From the NCBI GenBank assembly GCA_035294125.1, contig DATGLM010000027.1, positions 12,284 through 76,283 of the forward strand: a stretch of 64,000 nucleotides of DNA. The letters are read 5' to 3'. Origin of the DNA: CADDYT01 sp035294125 (GTDB taxonomy: Bacteria; Chloroflexota; Ktedonobacteria; Ktedonobacterales; Ktedonobacteraceae). The notes under the pieces were generated by a model, which did no database searches, was not told where the DNA came from, and worked only from the letters and a program-made list of their open reading frames with translations. Shown here piece by piece: positions 1 through 9,155 of this stretch. The translations under genes and the position numbers were made by a program. How positions within the stretch are numbered: position 1 is the first letter of the stretch; the number at the start of each line of letters is the position of its first letter.

Positions 1-511
1 ACGAGACCTCACGTTCATTTACGGTCTCTTTCAAACGGCAAAATACGCTACATCATCCGCTTCATCCCGCACACCCTCACGGGGTGCTGAATGAATGACA
101 CGATATGGTACAGCATAGCATGCTTGTGCGATCTGGTCTACACAATCTGCATCGACGAACCGAACCAAAAGTCCTCTTCGTCCTGTTAAGCGGCGTTGCT
201 TTCTGGTACTACTCGTGGGGAATGATGTATCGTTAAGCGTTCTGGTTTCTCTCTACCTGCTAATTGCCACCTTGTGTCACAGTCTCTTGTCTGTCTGTTT
301 GCCTACCTGCCTGTCGTTCTGTCACAATCGCCTTCCACTGATACACACTCTGGCAAGATGTAAGTATACACCACCAGGGAATTGCTGTCAATACTTTTTT
401 CGAGATATTACTATATTCCTACTCCTGGGGACACCAATCCGTATATTATAACGCCTATCCCCCTTTTATTATTCCCGCTAGCGAGGGAAATTTCCCAATT
501 CCCAGCAAAAA
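1..511. other. Intergenic stretch, no convincing gene
   Basis: No open frame here looks clearly coding. On the minus strand a frame stays open from about 250 to a TGA at 31-33. A TTG at 166-168 with AGAGG just upstream could start a 45-residue peptide (beginning VRFVDADCVDQIAQ), but I recognise no family. It may be the decayed end of a gene. The plus-strand frames are cysteine- and leucine-rich low-quality translations and look spurious. Confidence 0.3.
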
Positions 512-550
512 TTGACCGGCCAGGAGCGAGGTTCGCTCCTGGCCGGTTAA
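512..550 (-). terminator. Intrinsic terminator of the dodecin gene
   Basis: An 18-bp stem (arms 512-529 and 533-550, one G-T pair) closes a 3-nt loop. Read on the minus strand it is followed by CAATTTTT. It lies directly after the dodecin stop codon. Confidence 0.85.
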
Positions 551-766
551 TTAACCACCACCCTCGTACTTGAACGAAAGCTCCAGTTTGACACGATACG
601 TAAGAGGCTTGCCCGGCTCAATGTGGATATCCTGTTCGACAATGCGAGCAACACGCAGGTCGCGCAGCGTCTGTGACGCTCGATTGATGGCGGCAGCCGC
701 CGCTCTGTCCCATGACTCTTCGCTGGTACCCACCAGCGTGATCACCTTGTACACGCTCTCTTCCAC
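551..766 (-). CDS. Dodecin family flavin-binding protein
   Basis: 71 residues, the usual dodecin length. Dodecins are small dodecameric proteins that bind riboflavin, FMN or FAD and buffer or store free flavin in the cytosol. The sequence has the family order: a first strand (VYKVITLVGTS), a helix with SWDRAAAAAINRA, then two strands including VEQDIHIEPGKPLTYRVKLE. The Trp of SEESWDRA is the residue that stacks on the flavin in characterised members. It is monocistronic: its own -10/-35 lie about 90-120 bp upstream and an intrinsic terminator follows at once. High confidence in the family; the ligand is inferred. Confidence 0.9.
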   Translation of the reverse strand: MEESVYKVITLVGTSEESWDRAAAAAINRASQTLRDLRVARIVEQDIHIEPGKPLTYRVKLELSFKYEGGG

Positions 767-860
767 TGCAATCTCCTTCTGCTTTATGCAAGCGCCAGCT
801 ACATAGACGTCAATGCTCGTGTACAGTATCGTGCTACGGGGATCACAACCAACGGTAATA

Positions 861-906
861 ATTATAGGACGTTCTCAGGCCGACGGCAAGGGTCGGTGTG
901 AGAACG
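861..906 (-). promoter_or_regulatory. Dodecin promoter overlapping a hairpin
   Basis: On the minus strand TTGCCG (889-884) and TATAAT (866-861) are separated by 17 bp and point at the dodecin gene, giving a leader of roughly 90 nt. The -35 falls in the loop region of an inverted repeat whose outer arms CGTTCTCA / TGAGAACG lie at 870-877 and 899-906. That repeat may also end transcripts of the upstream membrane-protein gene. Confidence 0.55.
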
Positions 907-935
907 CTCGATCTGGGGCAACCACTCAGCGCGTG

Positions 936-1775
936 TCACCCAGCCAGCGTATAATGCTCACCCTGTTGAGCATCTGCGGTCTCTTCTTCCAGATGGGGGT
1001 TCCAGATGCGGTGTGCCTCCAGCCACTGCTCGTGCAGCAGGGAGAGCAGGGAACGCCGATCCTCCGGCTGCAACTGGTCGAGGTCGAGCAGCGATTCGGG
1101 AAGGTTGGGCGAGGTCACGGTAAGCACAGAATCGTCGATCATCAACGTAGTCCGCGCTGAGAGGTCATAGGTTTGGGGAGCGCCCAGACTGCGACAGAAC
1201 GAGATGCCGCCCACCCAGCCGATCACAACAAAAGCGCCGCTGATAGCGGTCAGAACCAGACCGGCGATGCCTAGCGCAATGGCAATACCTGTGCCGAGCA
1301 CGACCAGCGCCGGGTGCGACAAATGCAATGTCCAGTTAAGCAGGGTGACCGGTGCCAGCCCCACGACGGCAGCTATCATACACGCCGCCGCCGTACCGAC
1401 CATCCAGAACACGCTACCGAGATTTTTCGCCGACAGGTCACGCACGGTCAACTTCCTGTTGGCCACAACCTCCACGATCCCCGTGCGCATGCCTGCCCGC
1501 AGCGCATAAAGGAAACGCACAACCAGAACACAGCCACCCAGCGCGATGCTTGCCAGTCCCCAGAGCAGAACTTCGGCCAGGTCTTGCCATCTCAGCAACA
1601 GCGTGAAGGTATGCGCATACATTCCAGACAGGTACAGGCCCAGCCACGCCAGCAAAGCGGCACAGAGCAGGTACGCGCCCAGCAGCAGCAATGCAAGCAA
1701 TCCTGTACGCGCATACGAGGAACGCACAGGATAAAATACAGAACTACGAGACAACGTTTCGATCATACGCTCCAC
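936..1775 (-). CDS. Multi-spanning membrane protein of unknown function
   Basis: 279 residues. About four to five hydrophobic segments are visible: near residues 25-48 (LLALLLLGAYLLCAALLAWL), 68-90, 122-145, and a long stretch near 155-190. A soluble C-terminal tail of about 80 residues follows (ARTTLMIDDSVLTVTSPNLPE onward), rich in Leu, Asp and Glu, ending in an acidic segment. I recognise no catalytic or transport motif. The gene stands alone: the neighbours on both sides are separated by hairpins or gaps of more than 100 bp. The ATG at 1775 is preceded by CAGGTGGAG, a plausible ribosome-binding site. Confidence 0.65.
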   Translation of the reverse strand: MERMIETLSRSSVFYPVRSSYARTGLLALLLLGAYLLCAALLAWLGLYLSGMYAHTFTLLLRWQDLAEVLLWGLASIALGGCVLVVRFLYALRAGMRTGIVEVVANRKLTVRDLSAKNLGSVFWMVGTAAACMIAAVVGLAPVTLLNWTLHLSHPALVVLGTGIAIALGIAGLVLTAISGAFVVIGWVGGISFCRSLGAPQTYDLSARTTLMIDDSVLTVTSPNLPESLLDLDQLQPEDRRSLLSLLHEQWLEAHRIWNPHLEEETADAQQGEHYTLAG

Positions 1776-1912
1776 CTGCCCCGAATAACTTACCTACAAC
1801 CGCATAAGAACGCCGCCCCTCACATTACTGACAGGAGCAACCTTCTCAATCGCTATTCTATTACGAGCGAGGCCAGGGCTTCAGTTACAATTTTTGGGAA
1901 AGTACCGCAATA

Positions 1913-2857
1913 TTATGGGCGCAGGTCGTCGAAGAGAACAGTGTGGAGGTAGCGTTCGGCGGCGCTGGGGAAAAGGGTGACAATGACTTTGCCGCGATTC
2001 TCCTCTTTGCGCGCCTCTTGCAGCGCGGCCCAGGCGACCGCGCCGCTGCTGATGCCGACCGAGAGGCCCTCCTCGCGCATGAGGCGAATGGAGGTGACGA
2101 TAGCGTCGTTATCGGTGACGGGGGTAACAGAATCGATGAGATCGACGCGCAGTGTATCGGGGATGAAACCGGCGCCCAACCCTTCGATGCGGTGCGGTCC
2201 GGGTCGGCCACCGGATAGGATGGCGCAGGAAGCAGGCTCGACAGCAATGACCTTGACGGAGGGTTTGTGGGCGCGCAAGCCCTCGGCCACTCCCGTCAGC
2301 GTGCCACCGGTGCCGACGCCGAGCACCACGATATCGACGGCCCCGCCCGTCTCTTCCCAGATTTCGGCGGCGGTTCCCTCGCGGTGGGCGCGAGGGTTAG
2401 CCTGATTGTAGAATTGCTGGGGGAACCAGGCGTTGGGCAGGGTAGTACGCAATTCGATCACCTTGTTAATGGCCCCACGCATCCCCTGCGTGGCAGGGGT
2501 AAGAATAACCTTCGCGCCGAAGCGCTGCAAGAGGAGGCGGCGTTCCAGGCTGATGGTATCAGGCATGGTAAGAATGCACTGGTAGCCGCGCGAGGCGGCC
2601 AGCCATGCCAGCGAGATACCCATATTGCCACTCGTCGGCTCTGTGATCACACCGCCGGGACGCAAAAGCCCTTGTGCCTCGGCTTCACAGATCATTTGAA
2701 AGGCTGCACGATCTTTCAGGCTGCCACCGGGGCTGAACATTTCCAGTTTGGCAAGCACGGTCGCCTCCGTCGCGCTCATGCTCTCCGTGATGCGCTTTAG
2801 CTCGACAATGGGCGTGCGACCGATCAGCTCGCTTGCATCTTTTGCCCAACGGGCCAT
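1913..2857 (-). CDS. cysK: Cysteine synthase (O-acetylserine sulfhydrylase family, PLP)
   Basis: 314 residues, typical for CysK/CysM. It converts O-acetylserine plus sulfide to cysteine, using pyridoxal phosphate bound to Lys48 in GGSLKDRAA. The substrate/phosphate-binding loop is EPTSGNMGISLA and the PLP-phosphate loop is GVGTGGTLTG. The N-terminal LIGRTPIVEL is also diagnostic. It is the last gene of a minus-strand run (rrf2, receiver, cysK) and begins 12 bp after the receiver gene, so co-transcription with an IscR-type regulator is likely. The related activities (cystathionine beta-synthase, CysM) share these motifs, so the acceptor substrate is inferred. Confidence 0.9.
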   Translation of the reverse strand: MARWAKDASELIGRTPIVELKRITESMSATEATVLAKLEMFSPGGSLKDRAAFQMICEAEAQGLLRPGGVITEPTSGNMGISLAWLAASRGYQCILTMPDTISLERRLLLQRFGAKVILTPATQGMRGAINKVIELRTTLPNAWFPQQFYNQANPRAHREGTAAEIWEETGGAVDIVVLGVGTGGTLTGVAEGLRAHKPSVKVIAVEPASCAILSGGRPGPHRIEGLGAGFIPDTLRVDLIDSVTPVTDNDAIVTSIRLMREEGLSVGISSGAVAWAALQEARKEENRGKVIVTLFPSAAERYLHTVLFDDLRP

Positions 2858-2869
2858 ACGTTCCGCTTT

Positions 2870-3283
2870 CTACTCCTCTTCAGCAGGTAACAAAGCCTGG
2901 ATCATCCACAGCAGCTCCTCCATCCTGAACGGCTTGCGGAGCAGCAGTCCGGTTTGCAGGCCCATACGGTGCAGTTCCCAATCGTGGCTACCAGTGATGA
3001 CGATGATCGGGGTATTTTTCGTGTTGCTATGGCCGCGCAGAATCTTATAGAGTGAAGCGCCATCCAGATTGGGAAGTCCAACATCGAGCAGGATCAGGTC
3101 CGCGCCCAGTTCCGGGAGAGAAGCTCCAGCATCCTGCCCATCAGAGAACACACACAGCCGCCACGTCCCTGTCATATTCAGCACATCCTGAAACATGCTG
3201 ACCAGTCGCGGATCATCCTCTACGATAGCGATTAATTTCTCACTTCCGGGCTTCTCCCGTGCCTTCTCATGATTCGCGCCCAC
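2870..3283 (-). CDS. Stand-alone response-regulator receiver domain
   Basis: 137 residues, a single CheY-like receiver with no output domain. The acidic pocket is VEDD (Glu22-Asp24), the phospho-acceptor is Asp67 in LILLDVGLP, the switch Thr is in VITGS (about 96) and the conserved Lys is in RKPF (about 117). It sits between the Rrf2 regulator and cysK with gaps of 51 and 12 bp, so it is probably in one transcript with cysteine synthase. No cognate kinase is adjacent. The output mechanism (protein-protein contact) is inferred from the missing effector domain. Confidence 0.85.
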   Translation of the reverse strand: MGANHEKAREKPGSEKLIAIVEDDPRLVSMFQDVLNMTGTWRLCVFSDGQDAGASLPELGADLILLDVGLPNLDGASLYKILRGHSNTKNTPIIVITGSHDWELHRMGLQTGLLLRKPFRMEELLWMIQALLPAEEE

Positions 3284-3334
3284 GCTCTCCCCTCGTTCCC
3301 TCTGCCGTACCGGATCAGGCCAGACCAGACCGGG

Positions 3335-3772
3335 TCAGATATAGTACATTGTCTCAGCCGTGCCGGTCTGGTGTCGCTGTGCCAGTTCCTCAATCGTTGT
3401 CGAATTCAACACCTGCTGGGTCATGTCGTCAATCTTCTGCCAGACTTCGCGTAGGGCGCAGCCGGGTGAGAGCTTACAGAAATCGGGATTGGGCAGGCAC
3501 TCCATAGGAGGAACGTAGCCTTCCAGCGCCTGCATCACCTCTGCCATCGTAATCTGTGCGGGCGGTTTCGCGAGCATATGCCCGCCCTTGGGGCCGCGCA
3601 CGCTCTTGACCAGCCCCTCCTTACGCAGCACCATCAGTATCTGGTCAAGATACTGCTCCGGGATATACTGCCGACTCGCAATATCCGCGCTCTCTATCGG
3701 CCCCTGCCCATAATATGCCGCCAGATCCAACATGGCACGCAGGCCATAATCGCCCTTCATCGTTAATTTCAT
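3335..3772 (-). CDS. Rrf2/IscR-type transcriptional regulator with Fe-S cysteines
   Basis: 145 residues. The N-terminus carries the Rrf2 winged helix (DYGLRAMLDLA, then PEQYLDQILMVLRKEGLVKSV with RGPKGGHMLAKP as the wing). Three cysteines at 92, 99 and 105 fit the spacing of the IscR [2Fe-2S] site, so the protein should sense iron-sulfur or redox status rather than act as an apo-type CymR. It is the first gene of a run with a receiver protein and cysK. A perfect 9-bp dyad in the region upstream is a candidate autoregulatory operator. The target set is inferred from context. Confidence 0.88.
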   Translation of the reverse strand: MKLTMKGDYGLRAMLDLAAYYGQGPIESADIASRQYIPEQYLDQILMVLRKEGLVKSVRGPKGGHMLAKPPAQITMAEVMQALEGYVPPMECLPNPDFCKLSPGCALREVWQKIDDMTQQVLNSTTIEELAQRHQTGTAETMYYI

Positions 3773-3865
3773 TAGCGGCTACCTTTCAGCGGGTTCCTCA
3801 CCTTGACCAGACCATCCCGTACACAGTGGCGCTACAAGCATTCTTTATGCAGATTATTCTACCAC

Positions 3866-3887
3866 TATGCTTGTAAGAACAAGCATA
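3866..3887 (-). promoter_or_regulatory. Dyad upstream of the Rrf2 gene (candidate operator)
   Basis: TATGCTTGT and ACAAGCATA form a perfect inverted repeat with a 4-bp spacer, about 95 bp upstream of the rrf2 start. On the minus strand a TAGAAT hexamer lies shortly downstream at 3860-3855, so the dyad covers the -35 region of a likely promoter. A third half-site, ATGCTTGTAGC, occurs nearer the gene. Binding by the Rrf2 protein itself is inferred. Confidence 0.45.
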
Positions 3888-3962
3888 TACCAGTCAGGAA
3901 TTGCTGTCAATAGCGAATGCGCTGCTGCGCTGCTTACAACATGGTGTAACGAGAGCAAAAAG

Positions 3963-5108
3963 TCACAATGTCCAGACCTTCGCGTCGCTAAATATCACCT
4001 CCGTGGGGTTGCTGACCGAGTAAGCAACGAGGCCAACCTGTCCCTGACTGAAAGTAGTATCAGTCACACTTTTAATGTCCTGTTTGTTGACATACAAGGT
4101 TAGCGTACTTCCCTGAGCCACCACGGCAAGCGCTTGCTGCTGATTCAGCCCCGTTTTAATCGCAGCAGAAGACCCTCCAGCCAACTCTTTCGCCGTCGTG
4201 CCGCTGAAGTCCGGGTACATATACAGGCTGTACGAGCCATCCTGGCAGACGTAAAAGAGATAGAACTTGCCGTTCACGGTATCGCCGCGAAAGATGATGC
4301 CCCCGCAGTCGCCTTTACTGATATTCATCTGTACCTCAAAAGCGAAGTTGCTGTAGTCGCTGACTTTGGAGGCGCAGACGTAAAAGAAGTTGGTCTTCGC
4401 CGGGCTGACATGATAGGCCCCCGCGCTAAAGTCACAGGTACCATTGTCCGTTGTCCCCGTATCCCAGCCATAGCCCTTGCTATTGTCAGTAAGCGGGTCA
4501 TACAGCGCAAGCTGCCCGTTCCCAGGAGGATAGGGGTCAGGATTGGCGGCGATTACGGTAGCAGTTGCGTTGGCGCTGGCCTGGGCAGTCGCGGTGAGAG
4601 AAGTGGTGATTGCGGCAGTGGCCTGTGCCTGGGCCGTGGCAGTCATCTGGGCGGAAGTCAACGATGGCGCAGGAGGGCTGCCGCCTCCACGCAGGAGCGC
4701 GACTCCAAGACCGCCAATGATAAGGAGCAGCACCAGTATAACACCTCCGATGAGCAACGGGAGGCGATTGGGTCGCGGAGGCGAAGGAGGTGTACCTCTG
4801 TAGGAATCATAAGGAGCCGCAGGCGGAACATACACCGGAGCATCCGCCACGGTCGGCGGAGGAGGAGGTGGTGTATAGGGATCATACAGGTTTGATGACG
4901 ATGATGGGGATATCGTTCCATAGGGTTGAGCACCATAATCGGTATACGGTGGCACATTTCCATAGGGCGCGGCAGGCGGAGGTGTCGCTACCGTCTGCGC
5001 ATTGGGCGATGAGCCGGTGGAAGCATAGTAGGCCGGAGTTGGTGTGCCACACTTAGGGCAGTACATTACATCCGGCGCAAGTGCTGTTCCGCATACGCTA
5101 CAATTCAT
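3963..5108 (-). CDS. Zinc-ribbon, membrane-anchored protein with lectin-like outer domain
   Basis: 381 residues in four parts. A zinc ribbon comes first (Cys3, Cys6, Cys17, Cys20: CSVCG and CPKCG). A Pro/Tyr/Ser-rich low-complexity linker follows (about 25-110). Then comes one membrane segment (PLLIGGVILVLLLIIGGLGV, about 115-137). After an Ala/Thr-rich spacer there is a C-terminal domain of about 190 residues that resembles a concanavalin-A/LamG-like sandwich (ISKGDCGGIIFRGD, FYLFYVCQDGSYSLY, LTLYVNKQDI). This layout suggests a cytoplasmic ribbon with the binding domain outside. No enzyme motif is visible. Ligand and partner are unknown. It is monocistronic. Confidence 0.7.
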   Translation of the reverse strand: MNCSVCGTALAPDVMYCPKCGTPTPAYYASTGSSPNAQTVATPPPAAPYGNVPPYTDYGAQPYGTISPSSSSNLYDPYTPPPPPPTVADAPVYVPPAAPYDSYRGTPPSPPRPNRLPLLIGGVILVLLLIIGGLGVALLRGGGSPPAPSLTSAQMTATAQAQATAAITTSLTATAQASANATATVIAANPDPYPPGNGQLALYDPLTDNSKGYGWDTGTTDNGTCDFSAGAYHVSPAKTNFFYVCASKVSDYSNFAFEVQMNISKGDCGGIIFRGDTVNGKFYLFYVCQDGSYSLYMYPDFSGTTAKELAGGSSAAIKTGLNQQQALAVVAQGSTLTLYVNKQDIKSVTDTTFSQGQVGLVAYSVSNPTEVIFSDAKVWTL

Positions 5109-5338
5109 TGCACGCCTCCTGATCTATCATAACAAGCAGCAATAGCTTTTTTAAAACTGCACCAATCAGTGCGTGCATGTATTATACACCAGTAGAAGAG
5201 TCTGGAATAGCACCAGGTTTTCCGATTTTCCTTGACAGATCGCGCTTCTAACCCTATACTCGCTTTAACACGTGGGCAATGGTTCCTGCTTCAGGAGCGC
5301 GTCTCCTCGAAAAGCAAGAAAATGGTGAGGTAGCTGCA

Positions 5339-5979
5339 ATGAGAAAAAAGGTCCTGTCCTCCTCTGCAAATGGGTTGCAGGCCCTCTTAGAAGAGAATAA
5401 CCAGATGGGAAACAACAGCAACAGGAATGGTAATCTTCAAAAGAAGACGCACACAGTAGCACAACAGAGAAACTATCGCGTGCTTGATGTTCGTTCTGCG
5501 AAAGAGATTGCTTCTCTCTGGCTGCAAGCTGCGCAACTGGAAAACGTCGTGATTTTTGGCTTGCCGGAGGTTGATGACCGCTACCACATCCGGCGCGTCC
5601 CTTTGCTTCATCATGTCAGTAACGCACTAATATCTGGAATATCAAGCCTGCCTATGACAAACGGCACCCGGCCATCTTTCCTGCCGAACTAGCTGAGAAA
5701 GTTATCGCTTACTATTCCTTCAAAAACGATGTCGTCCTCGATCCCTTTGCCGGTATAGGCACCGTAGGAGAGGCAGCAGTCAAGCCTGGTCGCCGCTTTG
5801 TGCTGATAGAGCAGGATGAGCAATATTTCTCTGTCATCCGCGAGCGTGTGAAGGACTGGCCTGGCACCGATGCAAAAAGCGTCTTTACCCTCAACTGCCC
5901 GCCCATCCAGGCCGATGACAGACTTCTTTGCTTCCTGAGAAACCTTCCAGTGGAAAACCTGCTCGAAAACGGTCAGTAA
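5339..5979 (+). pseudogene. Frameshifted, truncated site-specific DNA methyltransferase
   Basis: Two frames together give a continuous methyltransferase C-terminal half. The first runs from ATG 5339 through VIFGLPEVDDRYHIRRVPLL to HHVSNA. The second begins with NIWNIKPAYDKRHPAIFP and continues through the SAM-binding motif DVVLDPFAGIGTVGEA to the TAA at 5977-5979. The switch lies near 5621-5631 and is explained by loss of one base. The catalytic (D/T/S)PP(Y/W) motif that precedes these elements in N4/N6 methylases is absent, so the 5' half is also missing. No restriction gene is near. Confidence 0.8.
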
Positions 5980-5992
5980 AGTGTGATAGCTG

Positions 5993-7372
5993 CTATGACA
6001 GCATCTCCTCCGGCGTCAACGGCGGAAACAGGTGATACTGCAATTTGAGCGCGATAATGCGTGTGGCCGATTGGTCGATGCGCGCTTTCGTCAGTTGCCC
6101 GTCCTGGAGAGCCGCTTTGATCGCGTTGATCATTTCGAGCACCTGGTAGGAGCCATTTGCGCCAAGCAGCATGTCATCTCCAGCTTGCAGAGCTAAGACC
6201 GCAGCCTGGCCCAGATTCCATTTCTGCGCGATGCCCGTCATCCACAACGCATCGGTAATCACTACCCCATCATAGCCAAACTCGTCGCGCAGGATGCCGG
6301 TGATAAACGTGTGGGAAAGTTCAGCAGGCCAGACGGGGTCGATAGCTGGCATCAAGAGGTCGGTAGACATCACCATACCCGGATCATTTAAAGGCTGCTT
6401 CGATTGCACAAAATATTTGAAAGGCGCCAGTTCGGTAGCATAGATCTGGTCGCGGGTGCGGGTAATGACGGGCAAGGCGAAATGGGCATCGGTCTTCGCC
6501 GCGCCCAGACCCGGAAAATGTTTGATACAGCCGATGATGCCATCTCCCTGAATGGCACGCAGGTAGGCCCCGCCGTAGGTAATTACAGATTGTGGCGTGT
6601 AACCCCACGTGCGCAGGTACTGGTCAGGTCCATCGACAAGCTGCACATCGACATCCGGCGCTAAATCCGTGTTGATGCCAAGCAGCGCGAGATCGTGGGC
6701 AACGCCGTCTCCCAGCTTCGTCGCGTTGGCCGGATTGCCTGTCTCATACGTCTGCAATGCTCCCGGTCGGTCGCCAAAAATATTTTGCACACGTTCCACA
6801 AAGCCGCCCTCCTCATCCGTGGCGATGATGAGCGGAAGTTGAGAGCGGTGCTGCATCTGCGCAATGTCCTGCTGCGTCTGTTCCAGGCCTGTCATCTGAA
6901 AGGCGTACATAATCACACCGCCTACGTGCAGGGTATGAATCATATAATCCAGGTCCGGCCCATAGGTGGGCATATAGTACTCCGCCATTATGAGCTGGCC
7001 TATCTCCTCGTCTAACGTCATGCGTGAGACGTAAAGAGCCGCTAACTGCTTCATCGTCATATGGCTCATGAGATGCCGCAGCGCATCCACCTGGTCTGGA
7101 TTCAGCGGCGTACTCACAAACGGGCCAACGACTGGCGACGCGGCATGCTTTAGCGAGCGATTGATGATGGCGTCCCTCTGTGAACTGGCGACCGGGGCAA
7201 ACAACACACACAGCAGCAGAAACGCGAACAACCACCGCAAAGGCTTTCCCCCTCTCTTGCGACCTGTACGTGTAGCCCGTCCACCTTCAAACCGCCTGGT
7301 TCGGTCCGGGACGGAATCCTCGCCCTGCTTTTCCCGTTGAGCTACCAGCAAAGGTTGTTTCTGCTCCTTCAT
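5993..7372 (-). CDS. Glycoside hydrolase family 3, beta-N-acetylhexosaminidase type
   Basis: 459 residues. A basic N-terminus (GRKRGGKPL) and one hydrophobic segment (LRWLFAFLLLCVLFAPVASS, about 44-63) make a signal anchor or signal peptide, so the enzyme acts outside. The catalytic domain has the GH3 landmarks: ATDEEGGFVERV, KHFPGLG followed by the Asp-His dyad of KTDAH that acts as acid/base in NagZ-type enzymes, and the nucleophile region GVVITDALWMTGI. NagZ-like enzymes remove terminal N-acetylglucosamine from muropeptides or chitin oligomers; the actual substrate is not settled by sequence. It is monocistronic and divergent from fumarase. Confidence 0.88.
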   Translation of the reverse strand: MKEQKQPLLVAQREKQGEDSVPDRTRRFEGGRATRTGRKRGGKPLRWLFAFLLLCVLFAPVASSQRDAIINRSLKHAASPVVGPFVSTPLNPDQVDALRHLMSHMTMKQLAALYVSRMTLDEEIGQLIMAEYYMPTYGPDLDYMIHTLHVGGVIMYAFQMTGLEQTQQDIAQMQHRSQLPLIIATDEEGGFVERVQNIFGDRPGALQTYETGNPANATKLGDGVAHDLALLGINTDLAPDVDVQLVDGPDQYLRTWGYTPQSVITYGGAYLRAIQGDGIIGCIKHFPGLGAAKTDAHFALPVITRTRDQIYATELAPFKYFVQSKQPLNDPGMVMSTDLLMPAIDPVWPAELSHTFITGILRDEFGYDGVVITDALWMTGIAQKWNLGQAAVLALQAGDDMLLGANGSYQVLEMINAIKAALQDGQLTKARIDQSATRIIALKLQYHLFPPLTPEEMLS

Positions 7373-7727
7373 ACCTTTTCCTCATCGCTTCCCTGGTTTT
7401 CTCTGCTCTACATTACCTATGACGTATTTCACCGCCTGATTGTTGCGTTCTCCAGTTGCAGACCAACAACGAGGTGTACGATTTCACCCACATCGTCAGA
7501 GAGCAAGTGCTACCCCCCATGCGGCAGGCAGGCGGTGAAAAGATAGTGCGTATCGCTGTTTGCTTACTCCACGGTGTTCTGACCTTCCCCTCATGCGACG
7601 ATGTGAGTCCATCATACACCAAGCTCAGAATGACAGGGGGAGACGTTCTTCATAAAACACTATTGAGTGGGTCAAAGCCGCAGGTGATATAATAACTCAG
7701 GTTCACTGTATGAAGGAGGATAGAGTT
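7373..7727 (+). promoter_or_regulatory. Divergent intergenic region with fumarase promoter
   Basis: TTGAGT (7663-7668) and TATAAT (7688-7693) form a promoter with a long 19-bp spacer. The ribosome-binding site AAGGAGGA (7713-7720) follows. The rest (7373-7660) shows no gene. Confidence 0.5.
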
Positions 7728-9152
7728 GTGAGTAGTACACAGGAACAGGAAACCCGGATTGAACGGGACTCGATGGGTGAGATGCGAGTTCCCGCCGCTG
7801 CATATTACGGGGCCAGCACGCAGCGCGCTGTGCTGAACTTTCCCATCAGTGATTTACGTTTTCCCCGCTCATTCATTCGTGCCCTCGGCCAGATCAAGCA
7901 GGCGGCGGCACAGACGAACGAGGCGCTGGGCCTGCTCGATCCGCAGATTGCCGGGGCCATTGTGCGGGCGGCGCAGGAAGTGATCGAAGGCAAGCTGGAT
8001 AGCCACTTCGTGCTCGATATCTTCCAGACCGGCTCCGGCACCTCGACCAACATGAACGCCAACGAGGTCATTGCCAACCGCGCCAGCGAGTTGCTGGGCG
8101 GCACTCGCGGCTCACGCAAGGTCCACCCCAACGACCACGTCAATTTCGGCCAGTCGTCGAACGATGTCATTCCCACCACCATCCACCTCTCCGCGCTGGT
8201 CAGCATCGAGCATGACTTGATCCCCGCTCTGCGGGGCTTGCAGCAGGCGCTTGAAGAGAAGGCGCAGGAGTTCATGCCGGTCATCAAGACAGGCCGCACG
8301 CATCTGCAGGACGCCACGCCCATTCGTCTGGGTCAGGAGTTCCTGGGCTACGCGGGCCAGATCGAGCGCGGCATCGCCCGTATGCGCCACGCCGTGCAGG
8401 AGCTTTCTGAAGTTGCCCTCGGGGGCACCGCCGTCGGCACCGGCATCAACACGCACCCGGAATTTGCCACCCGCGTCACCGAACGCCTCTCAGCCATGAA
8501 CGGCGTTCCCGTCCATGAAACGAGCAATCACTTCCAGGCGCAGAGCACGCTCGACAACATCGTCGAGACCAGCGGCTCGCTCAACACACTGGCGGTCAGC
8601 CTGATGAAGATTGCCAACGACATTCGCTGGCTCGGCTCCGGCCCTCGCGCCGGTATCGGTGAGATCGAGCTACCGGCGGTACAGCCAGGCAGTTCGATCA
8701 TGCCGGGCAAGGTCAACCCCGTCATCGCCGAATCGGTCTGCATGGTCTGCGCGCAGGTCATGGGCAACACCACCACCATCACCATCGCGGGGCAGTCGGG
8801 CAACTTCGAGATCAACGTCATGATGCCCGTCACGGCCTACAACCTGCTGCAATCGATTGAACTGCTCGCCGCCGCCGCACGCAACTTCACCGAGCAGTGC
8901 GTCAAGGGCCTGAAGGCGACGACAAAGGGACCGGAGATGGTCGAGCGCGGCCTCGCCATCTGCACGGCGCTGGCCCCCATCATCGGCTACGATGCCGCCG
9001 CCGATATCGCCAAAGAGGCGTACAAAACCGGCAAAACGGTGCGCGAGATTGCCCGCGAACGCACCAACCTCTCCGAAGAGGAGCTTGCTCGCGTCCTCAA
9101 CCCCGAAAACATGACTAAACCCGGCCTCGAAGGTGGCCCCGCCGGTGGCTAA
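7728..9152 (+). CDS. fumC: Fumarate hydratase class II
   Basis: 474 residues from the GTG at 7728. This start is chosen because AAGGAGGA lies 7 bp before it, whereas an in-frame ATG at 7710 overlaps that same site. It is a soluble tetrameric TCA-cycle enzyme that interconverts fumarate and malate without iron. Family landmarks are SGTSTNMNANEVIANRA, the substrate segment HPNDHVNFGQSSND, KTGRTHLQDATP, and the signature GSSIMPGKVNPV, which contains the catalytic Ser loop. The aspartase and adenylosuccinate-lyase relatives share the last motif, but the HPNDHVN segment and length fit FumC. It is monocistronic with a strong hairpin after the stop. Confidence 0.94.
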   Translation: MSSTQEQETRIERDSMGEMRVPAAAYYGASTQRAVLNFPISDLRFPRSFIRALGQIKQAAAQTNEALGLLDPQIAGAIVRAAQEVIEGKLDSHFVLDIFQTGSGTSTNMNANEVIANRASELLGGTRGSRKVHPNDHVNFGQSSNDVIPTTIHLSALVSIEHDLIPALRGLQQALEEKAQEFMPVIKTGRTHLQDATPIRLGQEFLGYAGQIERGIARMRHAVQELSEVALGGTAVGTGINTHPEFATRVTERLSAMNGVPVHETSNHFQAQSTLDNIVETSGSLNTLAVSLMKIANDIRWLGSGPRAGIGEIELPAVQPGSSIMPGKVNPVIAESVCMVCAQVMGNTTTITIAGQSGNFEINVMMPVTAYNLLQSIELLAAAARNFTEQCVKGLKATTKGPEMVERGLAICTALAPIIGYDAAADIAKEAYKTGKTVREIARERTNLSEEELARVLNPENMTKPGLEGGPAGG

Positions 9153-9155
9153 TTT

